64,000 nucleotides of DNA, from assembly GCA_029263055.1 (NCBI GenBank), contig JAJCYG010000107.1, positions 33,230 to 97,229 of the forward strand, written 5' to 3'. The stretch is from Actinomycetes bacterium. Lineage in GTDB: Bacteria; Auribacterota; JAJCYG01. The notes under the pieces are model-generated. The model searched no databases. It saw nothing but the letters and a program-made list of their open reading frames with translations, and had not been told where the DNA came from. This document shows, one piece after another, positions 56,266 to 64,000 of the stretch (positions within the stretch are counted from its first letter, which is position 1; every line of letters begins with the position of its first letter). The translations under genes were made by a program, and so were the position numbers.

Positions 56266-57213
56266 TTAAACAACATTCCCTTCAATCTTATTATACAAAA
56301 TATTGGCTCTTTCCTCAATCGACTGTTCAGGTGTGACATCAACCCATTCTACCCGAGGATCGCGTCGAAACCAAGTCCATTGACGTTTAGCAAAATGCCG
56401 AGTCGACTTTTTAACCTCTTCTTGGCAAGTACTTAGAGTGATCTCACCCTGAATATAGGCTCTCACCTCTTTGTAACCAATGGCTTGAAGGGCTGTGGCA
56501 TTCTGCTCCAACCCTTGCTCTAATAATTTTTTTGTCTCTTCCACCAATCCTTGCTCAAACATTTGATCGACTCGCTGATTGATCCTCTCATATAGGAGGG
56601 GTCGATCCATGGTCAAACCAAAAAGTTGGAATGGATAGCCTAAAAGAGAGCGAGTTGACTCACTCCACTGATCAGCTAATTCAGACATGGGCTTTTTTTC
56701 TGCTTCAAAAACTTCTAAGGCACGTATTAAACGACGGCGATTATTTGAATCAATCTTTTCTGCTCCAACCGGATCCACTTTTTTTAATTTTTCAACTAAC
56801 GCTTCATTTCCTTTTTCTTCTGCTAATGCCTCTAATTCTCTTCGTAAATCAGGATTACAAGCTGGTCCCTCAAACAAACCATCTGTCAAACTACGCACAT
56901 ACATCCCACTCCCGCCTACAACAAAAGGAATGCGATCACGCGATAAAATCAATTCTATTTCTTTTAATGCTTTCTCACGGTAAAGCGCCACATCCATGGG
57001 TTGGTTCACATCCACAATATCTAAAAGATGATGCACCACTTTGCTTTGTTCTTCAGGAGTCACTTTAGCTGTGCCAATATCCATACCGCGATACATCTGC
57101 ATGGAATCAGCGGAAACAATCTCTCCATCTATTCGTTTTGCCAATTCAATAGCAACGGCTGATTTACCAATACCTGTAGGACCGACAATAAAAACAATCT
57201 GCTTATGATTCAT
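56266..57213 (-). CDS. miaA: tRNA dimethylallyltransferase
   Basis: VGPTGIGKSAVAIELAK, SADSMQMYRGMDIGTAK, FAKRQWTWFRRD. Confidence 0.95.
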   Translation of the reverse strand: MNHKQIVFIVGPTGIGKSAVAIELAKRIDGEIVSADSMQMYRGMDIGTAKVTPEEQSKVVHHLLDIVDVNQPMDVALYREKALKEIELILSRDRIPFVVGGSGMYVRSLTDGLFEGPACNPDLRRELEALAEEKGNEALVEKLKKVDPVGAEKIDSNNRRRLIRALEVFEAEKKPMSELADQWSESTRSLLGYPFQLFGLTMDRPLLYERINQRVDQMFEQGLVEETKKLLEQGLEQNATALQAIGYKEVRAYIQGEITLSTCQEEVKKSTRHFAKRQWTWFRRDPRVEWVDVTPEQSIEERANILYNKIEGNVV

Positions 57214-59013
57214 TTATTTTCGTTTGAACTGTTTGGCGAGATCATCATCTGAGAGCTGGAACATCACAGGACGACCATGAGGACAGGTCTTATTTTGAAG
57301 GTTTAAGTAAGCTTGCGTGGCCAAGCGCTCCATTTCAAGTTGCTTGAGCACATCCCCTGCTTTAACCGCGGCTTTACAACTCATCATGGCGGCTATTTTT
57401 TCACGCTTCTTTTCATGAGACTGCACTTTACCACTCTGGTCTAACTCATTCACCATCTCATGAATTAACTTACCAATAGAATTATTTTTAAAATAAGTGG
57501 GAACCGCATCCACCACATAACTGTTTTGACCAAATAAAGAAATCGAGAGGCCTACCTTATTTAAAAACTCTAATTCAGATTCTATTAAAGCAGACTCAAT
57601 CGCTGTTAACTCCACCATTTCAGGCAAAAGAAGTTGCTGAACCTCTACATTTCCTTTTTGAAAATCAAGCATCACTTGTTCAAATAAGAGCCGTTCGTGA
57701 GCTGCATGCTGGTCGATCATCAAGAAACCAGTTGTGGTTTCGCAAATAATATAAGTTTGACGCACCACACCTAATACTTTTAAGACCTGTTGTTTGTCTG
57801 AAGGAACAGGATCCCCTTCACTTGCTTTTTCTTCAACCACTTTCTCTACAGCTTGAATCAACTTCTTTTCGTTTTCCCGTTCCTGATACTCTGTAATCGA
57901 TTCTTTAAGATGAGAAGAAAGAGAGGCTCCTTTTAAAGGAAGTGAATCTTCTTTCCATTCATGAGTCGGTTTAGCAACAGGTGTTGATTGAGGCACAAAC
58001 TTATCTTTTAACGTTGGAATAAAGTCTGTTTGAGCCAAAGCATCTTTAATTGCGCGAACTAAAATAGAAATAACTTTGGACTCATCATGAAACCGAACTT
58101 CTTTTTTAGTTGGGTGAATATTCACATCAACCAGACTGGGCTCAATCTCAATAAAGATCACACCGACGGGATAACGTTTAGTCATTAAAAGCGCATCAAA
58201 TCCACGAAAGAGCGCAAAACTTAAATTTCTATTCTGAATGGGACGGCCATTGACAAAAAAGAATTGAGAAAGACGATTACCACGATTCAAAGTCGGCTTG
58301 CCAATCATCCCAGAGACTTGCACCTCTCCTTTGGGACTTGCAATAGAGATCATCTCTTGTTTAAACGCTTTACCCAGTAAAAGACCGACCCGTTCTTTGA
58401 GGTCACTCTGTTTTGGCACATCGAAGATGACCCGCTCTTCTTCTTTTAAACGAAAGCCAACCCCTTTATGCACTAAAGCAGCTAACATCACAGTTGAAAC
58501 AATTTGCTTGGCTTCTGTCTTATCTGTTTTTAAAAACTTTCGGCGGGCAGGCGTATTAAAAAAAAGATTACCAATAGAGATCCGTGTTCCTTCTTCAGGA
58601 GGGGCTGCTTCATAAGCGGTTTGTTTACCTGCTTCTATTTTAAGGCGTGTTCCCGAGGCTGCTTTTTTTTCAGAGGTGAGCAATTCTACATGCGCAATCG
58701 AAGCAATACTCGGCAGAGCTTCTCCTCGAAAACCGAGTGTTCCAATCGAATAGATATCTTCTAAATCTTTTATTTTACTGGTGGCATGGCGTTGAAAAGC
58801 TAAAGAGGCATCTTCATGAGACATCCCCTTGCCATTATCACGGATGACAATGCGAGAACGTCCCCCATCTTTAAACTCTACTTCAATTTGTGTGGCCCCA
58901 GCATCTAAAGAATTTTCAATCAACTCTTTAACCACAGAGGCGGGCCGCTCCACCACTTCACCTGCGGCAATTTTATTAGCAATATGCTCGGGTAAGACGT
59001 TAATCAAACTCAT
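57214..59013 (-). CDS. mutL: DNA mismatch repair protein MutL
   Basis: IAAGEVVERPASVVKELIENSLDAG, GFRGEALPSI, CPHGRPV. Confidence 0.96.
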   Translation of the reverse strand: MSLINVLPEHIANKIAAGEVVERPASVVKELIENSLDAGATQIEVEFKDGGRSRIVIRDNGKGMSHEDASLAFQRHATSKIKDLEDIYSIGTLGFRGEALPSIASIAHVELLTSEKKAASGTRLKIEAGKQTAYEAAPPEEGTRISIGNLFFNTPARRKFLKTDKTEAKQIVSTVMLAALVHKGVGFRLKEEERVIFDVPKQSDLKERVGLLLGKAFKQEMISIASPKGEVQVSGMIGKPTLNRGNRLSQFFFVNGRPIQNRNLSFALFRGFDALLMTKRYPVGVIFIEIEPSLVDVNIHPTKKEVRFHDESKVISILVRAIKDALAQTDFIPTLKDKFVPQSTPVAKPTHEWKEDSLPLKGASLSSHLKESITEYQERENEKKLIQAVEKVVEEKASEGDPVPSDKQQVLKVLGVVRQTYIICETTTGFLMIDQHAAHERLLFEQVMLDFQKGNVEVQQLLLPEMVELTAIESALIESELEFLNKVGLSISLFGQNSYVVDAVPTYFKNNSIGKLIHEMVNELDQSGKVQSHEKKREKIAAMMSCKAAVKAGDVLKQLEMERLATQAYLNLQNKTCPHGRPVMFQLSDDDLAKQFKRK

Positions 59014-61628
59014 TTAGAATCCTTTTGAAGATCAGCTAAAACAGTTAAGGCTTGAATAGGGGTTAAAGAATCAAGATCCAAATTTTTAAGTTTTTTCACT
59101 ACAGGATGATCTTGATTTTCAAACATAAAAAGCTGTTGATTGGGATCATTTTGTTTTGAAGGTTGGTCCCCGGCAAAAGTAGGCGTCCCATCTTCTCGGA
59201 TCGCACCTTTTTCAAGATTGGCTAAAATTTCTAACGACCGGCTAATCACTTCTTGAGGCAGTCCTGCTAAACGCGCCACATGAATCCCATAACTTTTATC
59301 GGTTCCTCCACGCACTATCTTACGCAAAAAGATCACCTGTTCATTCCACTCTTTAACTGCCACATTATAATTTTTAACCCCTTCATGAATTTGTTCCAAT
59401 TCAGTCAATTCATGATAGTGAGTTGCAAACAACGTTTTGGCTTTAACCAATGGATTGTTATGCAGATATTCTGCAATGGCCCAAGCCAAGCTCAATCCAT
59501 CAAACGTGCTTGTGCCTCGACCAATTTCATCTAAGATAATCAAACTTTTTGCTGTGGCATGATTTAAAATATTAGCCGCCTCATTCATCTCAACCATAAA
59601 GGTACTTTGTCCTTTAGACAATTCATCTGAAGCACCGACACGGGTGAAAATTCGATCGACAATCCCCATCTCTGCTTTTTCAGCAGGAATGAAACTTCCT
59701 ATTTGAGCCATCAATCCCAAAAGTGCGACTTGTCTAATATAAGTCGACTTCCCTGCCATGTTCGGCCCTGTAATAATCGCCAGTTGATTTTCTTGGCAAT
59801 CAAGCAAGGTGTCATTAGGAACAAACTTATCTCCAATCAACATCTTTTCAATCACAGGATGACGCCCACCCGTCACTTCAAACTTATCTGAATCATTTAA
59901 TACCGGTCGAACGTAATCTGCTTCAGCGGCTTTCCAAGCCAAGCTGGTCAACACATCTAAAACAGAAACCGCTTGAGCCAGTTTTTGAACTCGCTCTGTT
60001 TCTTTAAGTACGCGTTCACGCAAGGCGCAAAACAATTCATACTCTAATGATTGACTCTTTTCTTGAGCTGTCATCACCTTGGTTTCATAATCTTTTAATT
60101 CAGGTGTGATAAACCGCTCTGCATTCACCAAGGTTTGCTTGCGAATATAATTTTCAGGCACATTTTCTTTATTCGAATGACTCACTTCAATGTAGTAACC
60201 AAAAACTTTGTTGTAGCGCACTTTTAATGACTTGATTCCTGTTCGCTCACCCTCTTCTTGTTGGTATCGAGCAATCCATGCTTTTCCGTCTCGAGAAATT
60301 GAACGGAGCTCATCTAACTCAGGGTGAATTCCTTCTCGAATCACTCCGCCGTCTTGAAGCTTAATGGGAGGAGCTTCGACTAAAGTACTCTCAATCGTAT
60401 CAGTTAATTCATCTAAAGGATCGAGTTGGCCAAAAACTTGTTTCAACAACTCTGAATCAACTGATTCTAAATAAGTTTTTAATTTGGGGATTTGGATGAG
60501 CGACGCTTTTAACCCAACCACATCACGTGGATTGGCACTAGAACAATTCAAACGCCCCATCAACCGTTCTAAATCTTTCACATCAGATAACACTTCTCTT
60601 AAATCTAATAACAGTGAGCGTTTTTCTAACAACTCAGAGACTCCATCTTGACGCGCTGTTAAATCTGGAACCGAAGTCAGTGGATGCAAAATCCATTGGC
60701 GCAACAAACGTCCACCCATTGCCGTCATGGTGGCATCTAAAACCCATAACAAAGTTCCTTCGCCTGTTTCGCCCCGTTGTGTCTGCACCAATTCCAAATT
60801 TCTTTGTGTGGCAATATCCAACACTAAGTAAGCTTGGTTTGAATAAGTGGCTAACTGATGAATATGTTTAAGAGATTGATGTAGGTTTTCTTTTAAGTAG
60901 TGAAGAATCGCCCCAGCCGAACCAATTCCAGGAATCATTCCCTGACAACCAAATCCATCTAAAGATTGAGTTTTAAATTGTTCTTTGAGCAAATCATAGG
61001 CATGGTCATAAGAAAAAATCCAGTCGTCATAAACAGACTTTGCATTTGGCAGTAACCCGTCTAGTTCTTTCTGTAACGAATCATCTTCTTCAATTAAAGT
61101 AGAGACCAAGACTTCTTGTGGATCTAAGCGAGTTAATTCATTACGCACTTCATCCAAATTTTTGATCTCAGTTAGTTTAAATTCTCCGGTTGAAAGATCA
61201 AGGTGAGCCAATCCAAAACAACCGCCTGAGCGATGAAGCGCCACTAAAAAATTGTTTCGTTTTTCAGATAAAAGGTTTTCATCTAAAACCGTTCCAGGAG
61301 TCACCACTCGGGTCAACTCTCGTTTCACAATCCCTTTAGCTTGTTTAGGATCTTCAACCTGATCGCAAATAGCCACCTTATGCCCTGCTTTGATTAAACG
61401 AGAAATATAGGCTTCAGAGGCGTGATGAGGAATGCCGCACATCGGCGTTTTATTCCCTTTATCACGAGAGGTCAAAGTGATTCCTAAGACTCGAGAGGCA
61501 ATCTTGGCATCTTCAAAAAACATCTCATAAAAATCGCCCATTCGGAAAAAGAGAATCGCATTGGGCATCTGCTTTTTCACGCTTTTGTACTGCTGCATCA
61601 TGGGAGTTAATGTTGTTGCCGTTGACAT
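59010..61628 (-). CDS. mutS: DNA mismatch repair protein MutS
   Basis: FFRMGDFYEMF, TGPNMAGKSTYIRQVALL, DEIGRGTSTFDGLSLAWA. Confidence 0.97.
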   Translation of the reverse strand: MSTATTLTPMMQQYKSVKKQMPNAILFFRMGDFYEMFFEDAKIASRVLGITLTSRDKGNKTPMCGIPHHASEAYISRLIKAGHKVAICDQVEDPKQAKGIVKRELTRVVTPGTVLDENLLSEKRNNFLVALHRSGGCFGLAHLDLSTGEFKLTEIKNLDEVRNELTRLDPQEVLVSTLIEEDDSLQKELDGLLPNAKSVYDDWIFSYDHAYDLLKEQFKTQSLDGFGCQGMIPGIGSAGAILHYLKENLHQSLKHIHQLATYSNQAYLVLDIATQRNLELVQTQRGETGEGTLLWVLDATMTAMGGRLLRQWILHPLTSVPDLTARQDGVSELLEKRSLLLDLREVLSDVKDLERLMGRLNCSSANPRDVVGLKASLIQIPKLKTYLESVDSELLKQVFGQLDPLDELTDTIESTLVEAPPIKLQDGGVIREGIHPELDELRSISRDGKAWIARYQQEEGERTGIKSLKVRYNKVFGYYIEVSHSNKENVPENYIRKQTLVNAERFITPELKDYETKVMTAQEKSQSLEYELFCALRERVLKETERVQKLAQAVSVLDVLTSLAWKAAEADYVRPVLNDSDKFEVTGGRHPVIEKMLIGDKFVPNDTLLDCQENQLAIITGPNMAGKSTYIRQVALLGLMAQIGSFIPAEKAEMGIVDRIFTRVGASDELSKGQSTFMVEMNEAANILNHATAKSLIILDEIGRGTSTFDGLSLAWAIAEYLHNNPLVKAKTLFATHYHELTELEQIHEGVKNYNVAVKEWNEQVIFLRKIVRGGTDKSYGIHVARLAGLPQEVISRSLEILANLEKGAIREDGTPTFAGDQPSKQNDPNQQLFMFENQDHPVVKKLKNLDLDSLTPIQALTVLADLQKDSK

Positions 61629-61636
61629 TAGAGTCC

Positions 61637-62965
61637 TTAGTTTTTTATTTCGCCGTAAAGAGTCATGGGACTGTTTTCAACAATGAGCACATCTCGAAAT
61701 TGCCCGATTAACTCAGGCCCACCTGAAGAGATAACCACTTGATTGTACTGATTATGCCCTCGAAGCGAACCTTCTTTGCGGCCCACATTTTCAAACAACA
61801 CACGATGAACTTTGCCTAAATTTTTTAAATTACGCACATACGCAATCTCTTTTTGAAGAGCAAGCAATCGCTCGAGTCGTTCTTTTTTCACTGCTTCTGG
61901 AACCGTATCTTTAAAATTCATTGCAGGCGTATTCGGTCTTTGTGAATACTTAAAACAAAACGAGCTGTCAAACTGAGCTTCTTTATAAACATCAAGTGTT
62001 TCTTGAAACTCTTCTTCAGTTTCTTCAGGAAAACCAACAATAATATCTGTACTTAAATTTAAATCAGGGCAAGCCGCTCTTAAGGCATTAATCTTTTCAA
62101 TGTACTCTTCTCGCGTATAGCGACGGGCCATTCGTTTTAAAATTCGATTCGAACCTGCCTGATAAGGCAAATGCAAAAAGGGAGCGACCTTAGGAAACTT
62201 GGCAAACATTTCAATAAAATCTGGGGTCACATATTTAGGATGCGACGTCACAAAACGAATCCACTCAATCCCATCAATGGCTTGAATTGATTCAATTAAT
62301 TTAGAGAAAGGATAGGGTTCAGCTAATTCTAATCCATACGCATTAACTGTTTGACCTAAAAGCGTGACTTCTTTATACCCTTGCTCAGCTAATCCTTTAA
62401 TTTCGTCAATAATGGACTGAGGCTGACGACTGGCTTGATCACCCCGCGTATTGGGAACCACACAATAAGTACACCGCTCATCACACCCTTGTGTGATATT
62501 AACCCAAGCTTTAAATGCACTCTCACGGACCGAAGGCAAAAACTCTTCTAAGGCTTCATTGGGTTCCACTTCAACTTGTGAACGCCCTTTTTCAAACACA
62601 TCATTGATCATGCGAGGTAAATGTTTGGATGAACGGGGCCCACATAAAATGTCTACATAAGGAGCGCGCTTAAAAATTCCCTTTTTAAGATTGGTGGCCA
62701 TACACCCGCAAACCCCAAGCACCAAATTAGGCTCATCTACTTTTCTTTCTTTAAGTTCCCCTAATTTGCTAAAAACTTTTTCTTCAGCTAAATCTCGAAT
62801 CGAGCAAGTATTGAGCAAGACCACATCTGCGGCAGCTTCATTTTGCGTGATTTCATACCCATCCTGTTTGAGAATCCCAGCCATATGGCCGGAATCAGCC
62901 ACATTCATCTGGCATCCCCAGGTGAGGATCTTCACTTTTTTGTTTGTTTCTGCTTTCTGGATCAT
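61637..62965 (-). CDS. miaB: tRNA-2-methylthio-N6-dimethylallyladenosine synthase
   Basis: WGCQMNVADS, LLNTCSIRDLAEEKV, GCDERCTYCVVPNTRG radical SAM motif, C-terminal TRAM-like region. Confidence 0.94.
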   Translation of the reverse strand: MIQKAETNKKVKILTWGCQMNVADSGHMAGILKQDGYEITQNEAAADVVLLNTCSIRDLAEEKVFSKLGELKERKVDEPNLVLGVCGCMATNLKKGIFKRAPYVDILCGPRSSKHLPRMINDVFEKGRSQVEVEPNEALEEFLPSVRESAFKAWVNITQGCDERCTYCVVPNTRGDQASRQPQSIIDEIKGLAEQGYKEVTLLGQTVNAYGLELAEPYPFSKLIESIQAIDGIEWIRFVTSHPKYVTPDFIEMFAKFPKVAPFLHLPYQAGSNRILKRMARRYTREEYIEKINALRAACPDLNLSTDIIVGFPEETEEEFQETLDVYKEAQFDSSFCFKYSQRPNTPAMNFKDTVPEAVKKERLERLLALQKEIAYVRNLKNLGKVHRVLFENVGRKEGSLRGHNQYNQVVISSGGPELIGQFRDVLIVENSPMTLYGEIKN

Positions 62966-63119
62966 AATTGCCCGATATTATACCTGATTTAGAGGAGGGG
63001 CAAAAGGCCTAATGAGATAAGAGCTATTATTTTACAACTATTTGCAGCAAAAATACTTACAACTATCATTTCCTAATTTTCCTTGATCACTTCCTGCTTT
63101 CTCCGTACTCTTTTACACT

Positions 63120-64000
63120 ATGTACATTATCTACCCTTCAAAAGAAAAGGATTGGCGACACCTTCTCTTATTGGCACTCACAATCGGCATGCTCATTCCA
63201 TTACTCAAATTCGGGGGTTTTTTTGGGACTCAGCTTCCAGATTCGTTTGAACCGATCCCAAGTCAGGCAGAAGCTCAAAGCACCTTTAATTTCACCAAAG
63301 AGATGGTCTCGCAAGGAAACTTGCAGCAACTCTTTCTTAATTATGTGGAAATGCTAAAAGGTTATTACAAAGGCTACGGCTCCTTTGATGGCATTTACCC
63401 ACTCTATCCCAGCTTACTTGTTACAGTGGCTCAAAATAACTTTGATGATTTTTCTAAAAATGCAATTGGCCTCAACTTTATTCTCTTATTTGTTCTCTTT
63501 GTTTTATTGATTACGTCGACTCGAAGAACCGAAGGAGAAGTCTTTGCTCTCATCCTAACTATTCTTCTTTTGTTGTGCCCTCAATTTATTTTTATCTCAA
63601 AACAATTTGGATCAACTCTTGTTCTCTTAATCAGCTCCTATCTCTGTTGGTTTAACCTTGTGGAGCAAGAAGAACTAGAAGGAAAAAACTTAACAAGTGG
63701 GCTTTGGGCAGGTGTTGCTTTTCTAACCGCTCCCTTTTCAGGAATACTTTTTTTATCCGTCATGCTTTATTTTATTCTTCATTTCAAACTAAAGCTTTTC
63801 AAGGAAAGGTCATTCTATACTTTCTTACTTGGTTTTGTTCTGGTTGCCTCACCTATTTTAGTGCGTGATTGCTGGCTCCATCTGAATCCATTTTATTCCA
63901 TTGGACCGTCGCTAAGCAACTTGTCACTCAACCTCTCTCTACTGTTTCAATTCAAATGGATTAGCGTACTTTACCTAGCAGGATTAATCGGACTGATTCT
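63120..64000 (+). CDS. Multi-pass membrane protein, possibly GT-C/PMT-like; truncated by window end
   Basis: Open frame from ATG 63120 to window end: MYIIYPSKEKDWRHLLLLALTIGMLIPLLKFGG...; many hydrophobic segments. Not in the ORF track because it has no stop in the window. Confidence 0.6.
   Translation, partial: MYIIYPSKEKDWRHLLLLALTIGMLIPLLKFGGFFGTQLPDSFEPIPSQAEAQSTFNFTKEMVSQGNLQQLFLNYVEMLKGYYKGYGSFDGIYPLYPSLLVTVAQNNFDDFSKNAIGLNFILLFVLFVLLITSTRRTEGEVFALILTILLLLCPQFIFISKQFGSTLVLLISSYLCWFNLVEQEELEGKNLTSGLWAGVAFLTAPFSGILFLSVMLYFILHFKLKLFKERSFYTFLLGFVLVASPILVRDCWLHLNPFYSIGPSLSNLSLNLSLLFQFKWISVLYLAGLIGLI

Noticed and set aside
56631-57068. 145-aa plus-strand ORF
   Set aside because: Antisense to miaA, low-complexity Leu/His-rich translation.
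62966-63119. tRNA or small RNA in the miaB / membrane-protein divergent gap
   Set aside because: No cloverleaf, terminator or other structured signal visible; treated as an ordinary divergent promoter region.
1-64000. CRISPR array, prophage, restriction-modification or toxin-antitoxin defence system
   Set aside because: No regularly spaced repeats, no recognised nuclease, integrase, methyltransferase or TA pairs. RadC here is in a housekeeping context and was not interpreted as a defence gene.

Overview
AT-rich bacterial chromosomal window, coded almost entirely on the minus strand. I recognise no rRNA, tRNA, CRISPR array, prophage or transposase. From left to right: (1) dapF (cut by the window edge)-lysA-argHGFDBJC, rpsI-rplM, truA, asd, leuB. 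(2) A 350-nt intergenic region containing a 220-nt, GC-rich element closed by a perfect 25-bp inverted repeat. (3) A signalling block of three histidine kinases and two NtrC-type sigma54 regulators around a FadL/OMPP1-like outer-membrane protein; a sigma54-type promoter and a 16-bp palindrome precede the porin gene. (4) A TonB-C-like protein, two small exported/anchored proteins, an RNase E/G, and one plus-strand TMTC-like TPR membrane protein. (5) A large type IV pilus locus: pilQPONM, a CheY-like regulator, a PAS kinase, tandem PilX-like genes, a giant prepilin, PilV-like and major-type prepilins, PilR/PilS-like proteins, PilC, PilB, a standalone MshEN-domain protein and a GGDEF protein. (6) rodA-mrdA-mreDCB. 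(7) radC, hflX, miaA, mutL, mutS, miaB. (8) A truncated plus-strand membrane protein at the right edge. The best leads are the 220-nt element, the coupled GGDEF-MshEN-PilB arrangement (the standalone MshEN keeps the published ligand motif while PilB's copy is degenerate), and three well-spaced sigma54 promoter candidates (porin, prepilin, PilX-like). All product calls come from reading the sequence by eye; no database search was run.
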